The notes beneath the pieces are model-generated. The model was not told the DNA's origin. It saw only the letters and a list, made by a program, of their open reading frames with translations, and ran no database searches. Positions 35,546-44,868 of a stretch of 55,735 nt of DNA are shown in pieces. Each line of letters opens with the position of its first letter. Positions within the stretch are counted from its first letter, which is position 1. Both the position numbers and the translations under genes were made by a program. This DNA comes from an uncultured Collinsella sp. (GTDB taxonomy: Bacteria; Actinomycetota; Coriobacteriia; Coriobacteriales; Coriobacteriaceae). The stretch lies in contig CAKUGH010000005.1 in assembly GCA_934654605.1 (NCBI GenBank), forward strand, positions 1 through 55,735, read 5' to 3'.

Positions 35546-36433
35546 ATGCTTTTCGAAGGGGCCGGTTACTCCAATGTCGGCCGAACGCGCGAATCCAACC
35601 AGGATAGCTACCTGATCAAGGTTGCCTCCACTCCCGTGGGCGATGTCGCCCTGGTCGCCGTCGCCGACGGCATGGGTGGCCTTGAGTGCGGCGAGCTCGC
35701 CTCTGCCGCGGTCATCAACATGCTGTCCGATTGGTTCGACAACAAGCTGCCCGTGGCCCTGGAGGCCATGGAGAGCTCCGTCGGCGGTTTTGAGAACTTC
35801 GTCGACGGCCAGTGGGGCGGCCTGGTTCAGGATATGAACATGGCGCTGATTCGCTATGGCATGGCCGAGCATATGAACCTGGGCACCACGCTCACCGCCA
35901 TGCTCGCCATCGGCGGCCGCTATTCCATCGTGCACGTGGGTGACACGCGTGCCTACGAACTCACCGAGTCGGCGACCAACCAGCTCACGGTCGATCAGAC
36001 CTTCGTGCGCCGCGAGGTCGAGGCCGGTCGCATTACGCCCGAGGAGGCCCTCACGCACCCGCGCCGCAACGTGCTGCTGCAGTGCCTGGGTTCCACCAAG
36101 GAGGTCGTGCCCGACCTGATCCACGGCAACCTGGATCGCGATGCTATCTACCTGCTGTGCTCCGACGGCTTCCGCCATGTGCTCACCGACACCGAGCTTC
36201 GTCGTCGTCTGGGTCCCGACGCCCTGGACGCCAACGCCTGGGATGCCGAGCGTCGTCGCGGCGCCTATGCCACCTGCACCGCCGCCGACCTGGACCGTGA
36301 GGAGCGCGAGGGCTTTGAGGCGGGATGCGTCACGCAGCGCATCGCCGAGACGGCCCAGCTCGTCATGGATCGCAAAGAGGCCGATAACGTTACCGCGCTG
36401 GTGCTGCGCGTCCAGCCTCAGGGAGGTCGATAG
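35546..36433 (+). CDS. PP2C-family Ser/Thr protein phosphatase
   Basis: This 295-residue cytoplasmic phosphatase has all main PP2C motifs: GRTRESNQDS (Asp20), VADGMGG (Asp41), GTTLTAML, HVGDTRAY, LLCSDGF and the closing DNVTALVL, which supply the two-metal site. There is no span or extra regulatory domain except an insertion around 255-275. It should reverse phosphorylation by the cluster kinases. GAAAGGAG precedes the start, and the kinase gene begins 3 bp after its stop, a classic kinase-phosphatase pair. Confidence 0.94.
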   Translation: MLFEGAGYSNVGRTRESNQDSYLIKVASTPVGDVALVAVADGMGGLECGELASAAVINMLSDWFDNKLPVALEAMESSVGGFENFVDGQWGGLVQDMNMALIRYGMAEHMNLGTTLTAMLAIGGRYSIVHVGDTRAYELTESATNQLTVDQTFVRREVEAGRITPEEALTHPRRNVLLQCLGSTKEVVPDLIHGNLDRDAIYLLCSDGFRHVLTDTELRRRLGPDALDANAWDAERRRGAYATCTAADLDREEREGFEAGCVTQRIAETAQLVMDRKEADNVTALVLRVQPQGGR

Positions 36434-36436
36434 CCC

Positions 36437-38185
36437 ATGCCGTCTACCAGAAGCAGGCGAGAGGTCGACGCGCGCCGTAAGCGCGTGGGCGACGTCATCA
36501 AGGGCCGCTACAAGATTCTGTCGGTGATCGGCAAGGGCGGCATGAGCCGTGTCTACCTGGCCGCCGACCTGCAGCTCACCAACAAGCAGTGGGCTGTCAA
36601 AGAGGTCGACCGCAACGCGACCGACCCCACCGGCCGCCCCATCGAGCAGTCGCTGGCAAGCGAGGCCGAGCTGCTCTCCAAGCTCGATCACCCCAATATC
36701 GTCGACATCGTCGATATCGAGAAGACCGAGGACTTCATCTACGTCATCATGGACCACGTCGAGGGTACGTCCCTGGCCGACGTGGTGCGCCGCGAGGGTC
36801 CGCAGTCCGAGGAGGACGTGCAAAGGTGGATGCTGCAGGTGTGCGACGCCCTGGGCTACCTGCATCGTCAGGACCCGCCCATCGTCTACCGCGACATGAA
36901 GCCCTCCAACATCATGCTGCACCCCGATGGCTACATTAAGCTGATCGACCTGGGCGTTGCGCGTGAGTACAAGGACGAGGCCCGCAAGGACACCATCGCC
37001 TTTGGTACCACGGGCTACGCCGCACCCGAGCAGTATGGCAAGGCCCAGACCGACGCCCGTACCGATATCTACGGCATCGGCGCCACCATGTGGCACCTGC
37101 TGGTGGGAGAGGCGCCCCCGGTCGAGTTCCCGCTGCCCAACGTCCACACCAAAAACGAGAGCGTGGGCGAGGGCTTTGCCGACGTCATCATCCCCAAGTG
37201 CTGCGAGCTCGAGCGTGCCCGCCGCTACCAGGACTGCGACGAGCTGGCTGCCGACCTGGAGATCTACAAGGAGCTTACCCGCGAGTTCCGCGATAAGCAG
37301 GCCCGCAAGGTCAAGACCTTCTTTGGCTGTGTCATCGCGTGCGTGGTGTGCCTGGTCGTGGGCATTGGCAGCATGGCGCTGCGCGAGTCCACAATCACCG
37401 AGAAGTTCGACTACCAGATGAAGCTCGGCCGCGACCAGACCCAGTCGGCTCCCGAGAAGGCCGAGAAGGCCTACCTCGCCGCCATTGGCTATCGTCCGGG
37501 CGACGTCGAAGGCTACGAGGGCCTCATCGATGCCTACAAGGCCGACGGCACCTTCACCACCAAGGAGAAGGCGCAGCTCGACGACGTGTACCAGCAGAAC
37601 CTGACCGAGCTCGAGAATTCGAGCAGGTTCTCGGAGCTGTCTTACGAGATGGGACGTCTGTACTGGTACTTCTACTCCTATGGCGGCAGCAAGGACGACG
37701 AGGACGCCAACCGCACCACGCGCATTAAGGCGTCTGCCGAGTACTTTAAGAACGCCGCGGAGGACCCGTCGTTCGAGAACCGCGACAAGGCCAAGATTTA
37801 CAACGGCATTGCGCAGTTCACGACCAAGATCGCCATCGCGGTCAAGACCGACGACGACTCCGATTCCATGTACAAGGAGTACTGGGGCAACCTGGAGGAC
37901 CTGGCCGACGAGATCGCCAGCGAGTCCAACGAGACGGTGCGCCTGGACAGCTACGCGCTGATCTCCAACGCCATGGAGACCTACATGGATAAGTTCAAGG
38001 CCGCCGGTATTAAGAAGTCGCAGGCCGAGAAGCTCTACAAGAAGGTCGATTCGGGTCTTAAGTCCGTCTCGCCCAAGGATGACGAAGCCGAGCAGCGTCG
38101 CGACGAGACCATCCAGCGCCTGGAGAACGAGGTCCAGCGCAAGATCACCACGGTGTATTCCAACGCCGTCGTCGCCGAGGATTAA
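36437..38185 (+). CDS. Membrane Ser/Thr protein kinase with helical outer domain
   Basis: This 582-residue kinase has a glycine loop IGKGGMSRVY, Lys55, catalytic YRDMKPSN (Asp153) and DLG (Asp171) with a threonine-containing activation segment DTIAFGTTGYAAPEQYG. One span lies near 295-315. The outer region (about 330-582) is helical and charged, with TPR-like features (EKAEKAYLAAIGYRPGDVEGYEGLIDAY). It lacks PASTA repeats, so it differs from PknB. It is the most canonical kinase of the four and, being next to PP2C and two FHA genes, probably the central enzyme. GGGAGG precedes the start. Confidence 0.92.
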   Translation: MPSTRSRREVDARRKRVGDVIKGRYKILSVIGKGGMSRVYLAADLQLTNKQWAVKEVDRNATDPTGRPIEQSLASEAELLSKLDHPNIVDIVDIEKTEDFIYVIMDHVEGTSLADVVRREGPQSEEDVQRWMLQVCDALGYLHRQDPPIVYRDMKPSNIMLHPDGYIKLIDLGVAREYKDEARKDTIAFGTTGYAAPEQYGKAQTDARTDIYGIGATMWHLLVGEAPPVEFPLPNVHTKNESVGEGFADVIIPKCCELERARRYQDCDELAADLEIYKELTREFRDKQARKVKTFFGCVIACVVCLVVGIGSMALRESTITEKFDYQMKLGRDQTQSAPEKAEKAYLAAIGYRPGDVEGYEGLIDAYKADGTFTTKEKAQLDDVYQQNLTELENSSRFSELSYEMGRLYWYFYSYGGSKDDEDANRTTRIKASAEYFKNAAEDPSFENRDKAKIYNGIAQFTTKIAIAVKTDDDSDSMYKEYWGNLEDLADEIASESNETVRLDSYALISNAMETYMDKFKAAGIKKSQAEKLYKKVDSGLKSVSPKDDEAEQRRDETIQRLENEVQRKITTVYSNAVVAED

Positions 38186-38197
38186 GGAGGGGCGAAC

Positions 38198-39100
38198 ATG
38201 GAAAACGTTTACTTTTACGTAGCGATCGCCGCGTTTGTACTCGCGGCCGTGCTCGCCGTCGCCGCGGTGGTTGTGTTTGTGAAGATGGATGTCATCAACG
38301 CCATCCGCTTCCTCCAGGGCAAGCGCGTGCCCACCTCTGGTGAGGGTGCGCGCCGTCGCGCGGCTCGCGGCTCGCGCGGTGCCGGTGCTAAGAAGTCCAA
38401 CCCCGCCCGCTCCGTGCTGGGTGGCCCCGAGGGCGACGACCGCGTGACCGACATTGCGCACGAGGGTCCCGAGGGCGACGACAACATGACCACGGTGGTC
38501 GCGCCCATCAGCGACGAGCCCGCTTCGGCCCGTCATACCAAGGCGCACGCCGCCACGGCGGAGAAACCCGTCCGCGATGAGAGCGACGACGAGGGCTTTG
38601 CCGGCAGCGAGACTCCGACCGAGGTGCTGACCGAGGACGATCTTGACACCGAGCGTCCGACCGGCGTGCTCGTGGAGGACGAGGAAGATTCCGAGCGCCC
38701 CACCGGCGTCCTTACCGAGGACGAGGAAGACTCGGAGCGTCCGACCGGCGTGCTCACCGAGGACGAAGAGGATTCCGAGCGCCCGACGGGTGTTCTGGTC
38801 GAGGACGACGAAGAGTCCGAGCGTTCTACGGGTCTGCTCGTGGAAGAGGACGAGGAGTCCGAGCGCGAGACGGGCCTGCTCGACGAGACCGACGAGGACT
38901 CCGAGCAGGAGACCGGTCTGCTCGACGAGGGCGCCGAGGCGTCCGAATCCGAGACCGACGTACTCAGCAGCGGCGATGTTTATGAAAACATCGGTGCCGA
39001 TGGTGTTGCTCAACACGAGGATGACGGATTCCGCTTCATACTCAAACAGAATGTGATCGTAGTTCATACCGACGAGTCTCTCGATCGGGTTTGCAACTAG
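38198..39100 (+). CDS. Membrane-anchored protein with nine acidic threonine repeats
   Basis: This 300-residue protein has one N-terminal span (about 5-28), a basic segment (about 45-70), and then nine degenerate 14-residue repeats of the type ERPTGVLTEDEEDS (about 130-250). Every repeat keeps one Thr in a T-G/E/D-V/L-L pattern surrounded by acids. This matches a site for an acid-tolerant kinase and an FHA docking motif with Leu at +3. It follows the kinase gene by 12 bp with AAGGAGG. I do not recognise it as a named family. A multi-phosphorylated FHA platform is inference. Confidence 0.8.
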   Translation: MENVYFYVAIAAFVLAAVLAVAAVVVFVKMDVINAIRFLQGKRVPTSGEGARRRAARGSRGAGAKKSNPARSVLGGPEGDDRVTDIAHEGPEGDDNMTTVVAPISDEPASARHTKAHAATAEKPVRDESDDEGFAGSETPTEVLTEDDLDTERPTGVLVEDEEDSERPTGVLTEDEEDSERPTGVLTEDEEDSERPTGVLVEDDEESERSTGLLVEEDEESERETGLLDETDEDSEQETGLLDEGAEASESETDVLSSGDVYENIGADGVAQHEDDGFRFILKQNVIVVHTDESLDRVCN

Positions 39101-39117
39101 GGAAGGAAAATCGAACG

Positions 39118-42100
39118 ATGTCTGTGTTTGATAAACTCAAGGCGTATTCACGTAAGCCTGCAGCCGTGATTCTCGCCACCGTGATGGCCACATCGACCAT
39201 TCCCACCACCCCGATCGCCCAGGCCGTGACCGCCGCGTATGCCGCGGAGACCTCGACCCAGGGCCAGACGAAGGGCACCGAGAAGAAATCTGGTCATCAC
39301 TCCTCCGCCGCAGCGGACGTTTATCAGGGATTCCCTGCTATTCGTTTTATTTACGATTCATATGCAACGGATGGCCAAAAAACCGCTGACTATTTCCTTA
39401 GCAAGTCCGAGGCGGCCGAGACGGCAAAGAAAACAATTCAGGAAGCGTTTCTTAGCGGTAAGAGCGCCTATACCACCGAGATTATCCACGCCGCAATTGA
39501 CGACGCCTTCAACAATCGCATTCCCGAAGGCCAGACTGTTGCCAGCAAAGATGACATTTTAGTTGATTACTCGAGCATCAAGATCGAGGATGTCCAAGTT
39601 GATTCAGTAGTGCTCTCTGGCGAGGACAACGGGTTTTCCGTTGTTTCCGCTGATGGCGGCTGGAAACTCACTGCTCCTGAGAAAAATCTTGCCAGCGCTG
39701 GAATTGGCATAAGCATTAAGTCCGTTAAGTTTTCGTACAACTTTACGTATAAATACACGACTAAGAGTAATGAACAGAAGCCTAGCAATCCGGACGCTAG
39801 TGGTAACACGGGCTCTGCCTCTGGGGAAAATGGAGGGTCTGATGCTTCGAGCGAGGCCCTCGTTAACGAAGGCGCCACCCCGACGACCCTTAACGGTGAG
39901 GTCAAGGGCAACGTGCTCACGGCTGAACAGAAGGATTTAAACGAACTTCGTGTTGATGGCTATCTGTTCAGCGAGGACTACTGGCGATTCGTGGGAACAA
40001 ATCTTTCCAGCGTTAAGGCCGACCCCGTCACGCTTACGTATGGTGCTAAAGACAATCCCGAGGCCACGATTGCTGATGTTGATGGTGCCCATTCTGGGCA
40101 GCTGAACGCTACGTTCGAAAACGGCAAGACGACCACCGAGAACGATTATTACAAGGCCGAGCTGGTTAATGAAGATGGTGCTTGGAAGGTAAAGTTCACC
40201 CCCAAGAAGGTCTTCTCCGCTGACGAAAACCCGGACGGCGTGAGCGTTAACGTTAAGTGGGCTTACCCTGATGACACCGCTATCGATGGCGTTCAGACTC
40301 CCGTGACGGTCACCGCAATCAATAAGTGCCCGATCAGCAATCTGTCGCTGCCCGGCGACAAGGATGGCAAATACACCTATCGCATTAAGGACGCGCAGCA
40401 GAAGAAGATTCTGGAGGACGCTAATAACGCCGTTAAGCAGGCAGTTAAAGCCATTGATGGAAAAGAGCCGACCGAGAACTATTATTCTGCCCTTGAGCTT
40501 GATGTCGACGCTAACGGCGAAGCGAAGAGCAGCACTGACCTTAAGTTCACCGTCAATCCTGACAAGAAGGCTGTGGCCGCATACGCAAACTTTAATGTAA
40601 CGGATGTCCCTACCGCGAATATCGATGCTGTTGCAGATGTTGCTTGGGATAAGACCGATTTGGTCGTCAAGTCTGATAATGGCGGCTCTAACTCAAAGCT
40701 TTCCTATGAGGATTATTCTAAAAATGGTGCCTGGCTTAATGGCAGCGGAACGAAGCATGACGGTAAGGTGACGGCTAGTTGGGCAGACTATGCACTTTCC
40801 GATGAAGTTCCGGCTGAGATGTCCAAGCTCGGTAACGATCTCGAGATGAATATGAAGGAGGGCGTCTCTGAGAACAACCAGATGTATGCTCTCGATAGTG
40901 ACGGAGTCGTTACGCTCGTTACCGGCATCTGCTACCGTCGTGATACGTGGGCTCCCGAGGTCAAGTCTGCGGGCGTTGTGAATGCTGAAAAGAAGAGCGC
41001 CGCCCGTACCAAGTCAATTACTGAGGAGCTCGAGGCTAACCGCACTTACGTCACAAAGAATCTTCAGGTTGACGTAACTATTGTCGATGGCTGCAACAAT
41101 TCGGATAAGTCTGGCCTTAAAGATGACTCCGTAAAGATGAAGTATAAATTTGGGACGAATGATCGAAGCGATACGGGAAACGATAAGGAGGTCACACCGG
41201 ATTCTTCCGATAAGGGCACCTTTGTTTTCGATTTGTCCAAGTACGGCGCGAATCAGCGTATCAACTCCAACAACATGAAGGTCAGCGCGTATGACAATGC
41301 TGGCAACCATATCGATGAAGTTGGCGTTCTCGCGGCGGACACGCCGATGAAGTATCTCGAGCTTGTTCAGAATGCTGAGGCTCCTACGGTTACCGCGGCT
41401 TTTGACAACAATAACGTTCAGCGTGAAGCCAACGGTCGCGGGTACTACAACGCTAACCGTACTTTCACTGTCTCGGTTACTGACCCCTTCTTCAAGTATG
41501 TTCAGGAGTATGATCCAAAACAAGTCATCGCGACGCTTGAAGATGGTGGCGAAACGACCCCAATTACCCCCGGCATGCTTACCCGCACTAACGGAGACAC
41601 GTGGTCCTACTCCTACACCTTCGGCGCCAAGGGCGATGCGGACTGCAAGGTCTCTGCGGTCAACTATCAGAATCTTGCTGGCACCCCGGCAGCCTCTACG
41701 TTCTCTGGTGACACCTTCACCATCGATAAGACCGCTCCTAAGCTGAATGTGTCTTGGAACACTGAGGCTGCTCAGAACGGTAAGTATTACAACGCTGCTC
41801 GTACGGCTACCATCACGGTTGAGGAGCACAACTTCGATCCGAACCTGTTCAAGATCGAGGCTCCCGTCTCTGCCGGCAACGGTGACGAGGCTACTCCTGC
41901 CCAGATCGGCGGCTGGTCCAGCAACGGCGATACCCACACCGCTACGGTGACCTTCCCGGGTCAGGGCGTCTACACGCTCTCCGTCTCCGGTGAGGACCTG
42001 GCTGCCAACAAGTCCGAGTCCTACACCTCGCCTGAGTTCGTGATCGACACCATCAAGCCCAAGATCGACATCCAGAATGTCGTCAACCGCACGGCTTATG

Positions 42101-43167
42101 CTGGCGAGGTCGCCCCGAGCGCTGCTGTCCACGACACCAACCTTGCCGATGGCACCACCATCGAGGTTTCCAAGATCAGCTACCCGCTGTCCAAGGACGA
42201 TCCGAACCCCTATGCGGGCGCCGCGATCAACACCTCGGCTACCGACAAGTCCGTGAGCTATCTCAACCCGGCCAAGACCAAGGGCAACGACGGCGTCTAC
42301 ACCCTGACCGTTCAGGCTATCGACCTGGCCGGTAACACCGAGTCCGAGGCTGTCACCTGGTCGGTCAACCGCTTTGGTTCGACCTACGTCATCTCCGATA
42401 ACACCGGCAAGATGCTCGACCAGTACCTCAAGAGCTCCAAGACCACCGATGTTAAGGTGACCGAGATCAACCCGTCCGGCCTTGATGACAACAAGACCTC
42501 TGTCGAGCTGACCCGCGACACCAAGAACACGACGCTCAAGAGCGGTGACAACTACACCACCGATTCCGACACGTCGAGCGGCTGGAGCGAGTACAACTAC
42601 ACCGTCAGCAAGTCCAACTACGACAAGGACGGTGCGTACCGCGTGCTGTTCCACAGCGAGGACGCCGCTGGCAACTCCTCCGAGAACACCATGGAGGGCA
42701 AGAACGCCAAGAAGTCCGGTGCTGCGGCCGAGATTAACTTCGCCGTTGACGACACCGCGCCCATCGCTTCCTTCGTCGATCTTGCTTCCAACGGCAAGTA
42801 CGAGGAGTCCTCGCACAAGGCCAAGGTGAGCTTCGAGGACAACCTGAAGCTTTCGAAGGCTCAGATCAAGGTGAACGGCAAGACCGTGGCTACCTTCACG
42901 GCCGACCAGCTCGAGAAGAACCCGATCCGCGAGTTCGTGCTCGACGGTAGCTCCTCCAAGCAGGATGTCTCCGTTGTCGCTTGGGACGCCGCGGGCAACA
43001 AGTCCAAGGAGCTCAAGGCTACGGGCGTGCTCGTCACCAACGACTCCTTCGTTCTGTGGATGAACAACCTGCCGCTTATGGTTGGCACCATCGTCGCGAT
43101 CGTCGTTGTCGCCGGCGGTATCTACATGGTTGTCGCCAAGAAGCGCAAGGAGAACGAGGAGAAGTAG
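39118..43167 (+). CDS. Large Ig-like surface protein with C-terminal membrane anchor
   Basis: This 1349-residue protein has a signal peptide (about 1-43, ending AYA-AE), a long unrecognised region, then bacterial Ig-like domains marked by YYNANRTFTVSVTD and YYNAARTATITVEE (about 770-940) and further strands to about 1290. A single span (VGTIVAIVVVAGGIYMVV) and a basic tail KKRKENEEK end the protein; there is no LPXTG. It is likely an exported surface protein. Bases 39300-41600 are visibly richer in A/T-ending codons than the GC-biased 41700-43167, suggesting a mosaic origin. It follows the threonine-repeat gene by 17 bp, so it may be the envelope output of the kinase operon. Confidence 0.8.
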   Translation: MSVFDKLKAYSRKPAAVILATVMATSTIPTTPIAQAVTAAYAAETSTQGQTKGTEKKSGHHSSAAADVYQGFPAIRFIYDSYATDGQKTADYFLSKSEAAETAKKTIQEAFLSGKSAYTTEIIHAAIDDAFNNRIPEGQTVASKDDILVDYSSIKIEDVQVDSVVLSGEDNGFSVVSADGGWKLTAPEKNLASAGIGISIKSVKFSYNFTYKYTTKSNEQKPSNPDASGNTGSASGENGGSDASSEALVNEGATPTTLNGEVKGNVLTAEQKDLNELRVDGYLFSEDYWRFVGTNLSSVKADPVTLTYGAKDNPEATIADVDGAHSGQLNATFENGKTTTENDYYKAELVNEDGAWKVKFTPKKVFSADENPDGVSVNVKWAYPDDTAIDGVQTPVTVTAINKCPISNLSLPGDKDGKYTYRIKDAQQKKILEDANNAVKQAVKAIDGKEPTENYYSALELDVDANGEAKSSTDLKFTVNPDKKAVAAYANFNVTDVPTANIDAVADVAWDKTDLVVKSDNGGSNSKLSYEDYSKNGAWLNGSGTKHDGKVTASWADYALSDEVPAEMSKLGNDLEMNMKEGVSENNQMYALDSDGVVTLVTGICYRRDTWAPEVKSAGVVNAEKKSAARTKSITEELEANRTYVTKNLQVDVTIVDGCNNSDKSGLKDDSVKMKYKFGTNDRSDTGNDKEVTPDSSDKGTFVFDLSKYGANQRINSNNMKVSAYDNAGNHIDEVGVLAADTPMKYLELVQNAEAPTVTAAFDNNNVQREANGRGYYNANRTFTVSVTDPFFKYVQEYDPKQVIATLEDGGETTPITPGMLTRTNGDTWSYSYTFGAKGDADCKVSAVNYQNLAGTPAASTFSGDTFTIDKTAPKLNVSWNTEAAQNGKYYNAARTATITVEEHNFDPNLFKIEAPVSAGNGDEATPAQIGGWSSNGDTHTATVTFPGQGVYTLSVSGEDLAANKSESYTSPEFVIDTIKPKIDIQNVVNRTAYAGEVAPSAAVHDTNLADGTTIEVSKISYPLSKDDPNPYAGAAINTSATDKSVSYLNPAKTKGNDGVYTLTVQAIDLAGNTESEAVTWSVNRFGSTYVISDNTGKMLDQYLKSSKTTDVKVTEINPSGLDDNKTSVELTRDTKNTTLKSGDNYTTDSDTSSGWSEYNYTVSKSNYDKDGAYRVLFHSEDAAGNSSENTMEGKNAKKSGAAAEINFAVDDTAPIASFVDLASNGKYEESSHKAKVSFEDNLKLSKAQIKVNGKTVATFTADQLEKNPIREFVLDGSSSKQDVSVVAWDAAGNKSKELKATGVLVTNDSFVLWMNNLPLMVGTIVAIVVVAGGIYMVVAKKRKENEEK

Positions 43168-43202
43168 GCTCTTCGCAAGACGCTTGTGCATCTGTGAGCT
43201 TT

Positions 43203-43241
43203 ACGGCGCCTTGCCCCACTGCTGGGCGGGGCGCCGTTTTT
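43203..43241 (+). terminator. Terminator ending the large operon
   Basis: ACGGCGCC (43203-43210) pairs with GGCGCCGT (43230-43237), with inner GCCC/GGGC pairing, then T5. Confidence 0.88.
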
Positions 43242-43260
43242 GTTAGGAAAGGATTGATCG

Positions 43261-44841
43261 ATGGGTTCCAAACAGGCACTGTGCCCGTTTTGCGGACAGC
43301 CGGTCGATGAGGGAATGCATTGCTGCCCGTTTTGCGGGGCACCGCTGAGCGCGGGCGAGGACGTTACTGCGGGTGTTGGGGCTCATGCTGCTGGCACTGG
43401 CGGGGTGGCCGATGTTGCAGAGCCTGCCGCTGGGTCTGCCGCCGAGCCGGCCGCGAAGAAGCCTGGCCGTCGGTTTGCAAAGGCTCCCGCGCCGGCTGCA
43501 AGGCCTGCCGCGCAGGCTCCGACGGGGGAGGACGCGCTGTTCTCGCTCGATAACCTGGATGGCGATGCGGGTGTAAACCCCAATGCTTCTACCGGTAAAG
43601 ATGCTGCGACACCGCTCATGACGCCTCATTTTGATCAGGCGCGCGCCGCGGCCCGCAAGCCGCTGGCGAAAAAGATTGCGATTGCCGTGGCTGCCGTGCT
43701 GGTTGTTGCGGTGGTCGTGGGCGTTGGCGTGGCTTGGAAGGGCGACCAGGACCTTAAGCGCGAGGCGCAGCAGGTTTCGGCCCAAAAGAAGAAGTCCGAA
43801 AGCAAACTCGACCTTATGGGCGGCGACCGAAAGATTAAGGCGCAAGCCAGGGCGGGCCTGGGCGGCGACGCGATGGTGTGCGACGGCTCGTATGTGTATT
43901 GGACCGACGGCTCGCACATCCTGGCGCGCAAGGCGTCGGGCACCAAGGCCGTGGATGCGACCGTGCTTACCAAGACCACGGCGCAGCACCTGAACGTTTG
44001 CGACGGCGATCTGTATTATGCGAATGGTGCCAGCGTTATGAAGATTGAGGACGTTGCCGAGTGCGCCAAGCAGGCGGGCGGCAAGGACAAGTCCAAGGTC
44101 AAGGTCAAGACGGTGGCGACGCTCGAAGGCGACGTTGAGGGACTTGTCGTGCGCGATGGCACCGCCGTTGCCATGACGTTCAAGGACGGCAAGGCCTGCG
44201 TATGGCGTCTCGACAAGGACGCGGCACACTTGGTGGCCGCCCAGCCGGCATCGAGCGCCTGGCTGTTTGCCGATGACGCCCACTGCGATGTGGTGGTTGC
44301 CACCGACACGGGTTGGACCGTGTGCGAGGCAACGCTCGACGATGTTTCGTCTGCTGCGGAGATTGCGCTTGAGCAGGGGGATGCCGAGGCGGAGGCCGAG
44401 CATCCGCAAGAGACGCACGGCCCCTTTGGCTCGTACGTTGCCGGTTCTGAGCAGCTCAAGAATGCTTTCTTTAGCGAGGGCACGCTCTATGCCGTGTTGA
44501 CGGGTGCCGATGGTCACACCACGCTTTCGCGCTGCACCCAGGGCGGTACGTTTAGCTCGTTTGACGCTTATGCCGACGCGGGTCGCCTGTGGGCCAATAG
44601 CCACGGCTGCGCGCTCGTGCTCTCGGGCGGCGAGCTCGGTTGGATTGACGCGAGCTCGGGTCTTTCGAGTGACTACGACAAGGTCGCCGACAAGGCCGGA
44701 CTCGATCTTAATCCCTCGACTTCGGCGCTGTGGCTCAACGGCACCACGCTCTTTGTGGCAGACAATAGTGGCAAGTCTTCTACGCTTTGGGCGCTCGACA
44801 CCTCGGCCGAGAACCCCAAGCTCGTTAAGATCGCACAATAA
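43261..44841 (+). CDS. Zinc-ribbon membrane protein with beta-rich outer domain
   Basis: This 526-residue protein begins with a zinc ribbon (CPFC at 8-11, CPFC at 22-25), a Pro/Ala linker and a span near 137-157 (IAIAVAAVLVVAVVVGVGVAW). The outer part (about 185-526) is strand-rich with recurring units such as DGSYVYWTDGSHIL and LWLNGTTLFVADNSG, like a beta-propeller of the DUF5050/YncE style. AGGAAAGGA precedes the start. It follows a terminator closely and lacks the GTTGCGCAAC site, so its promoter may lie in the preceding gene or it depends on read-through. Ligand unknown. Confidence 0.78.
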   Translation: MGSKQALCPFCGQPVDEGMHCCPFCGAPLSAGEDVTAGVGAHAAGTGGVADVAEPAAGSAAEPAAKKPGRRFAKAPAPAARPAAQAPTGEDALFSLDNLDGDAGVNPNASTGKDAATPLMTPHFDQARAAARKPLAKKIAIAVAAVLVVAVVVGVGVAWKGDQDLKREAQQVSAQKKKSESKLDLMGGDRKIKAQARAGLGGDAMVCDGSYVYWTDGSHILARKASGTKAVDATVLTKTTAQHLNVCDGDLYYANGASVMKIEDVAECAKQAGGKDKSKVKVKTVATLEGDVEGLVVRDGTAVAMTFKDGKACVWRLDKDAAHLVAAQPASSAWLFADDAHCDVVVATDTGWTVCEATLDDVSSAAEIALEQGDAEAEAEHPQETHGPFGSYVAGSEQLKNAFFSEGTLYAVLTGADGHTTLSRCTQGGTFSSFDAYADAGRLWANSHGCALVLSGGELGWIDASSGLSSDYDKVADKAGLDLNPSTSALWLNGTTLFVADNSGKSSTLWALDTSAENPKLVKIAQ

Positions 44842-44868
44842 GGCGCCTGGCGCCGGAAAGGACCCATC

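Noticed and set aside
33965..39067. A 1700-codon open frame on the minus strand
   Set aside because: It lies opposite five well-supported plus-strand genes. High-GC codon bias keeps the antisense frame open; its product is low-complexity (runs of Gly, Leu, Arg, His) with no domain.
38198..43167. Calling the cluster a type VII secretion or pilus locus
   Set aside because: No FtsK/EssC ATPase, WXG100 protein, sortase or pilin is present, and the surface protein lacks LPXTG.
43203..43241. Treating the hairpin after the surface protein as another GGTGCA or AGTTGCGG repeat
   Set aside because: Its arms are unrelated to those families and it has a T tract, so it is an ordinary terminator.
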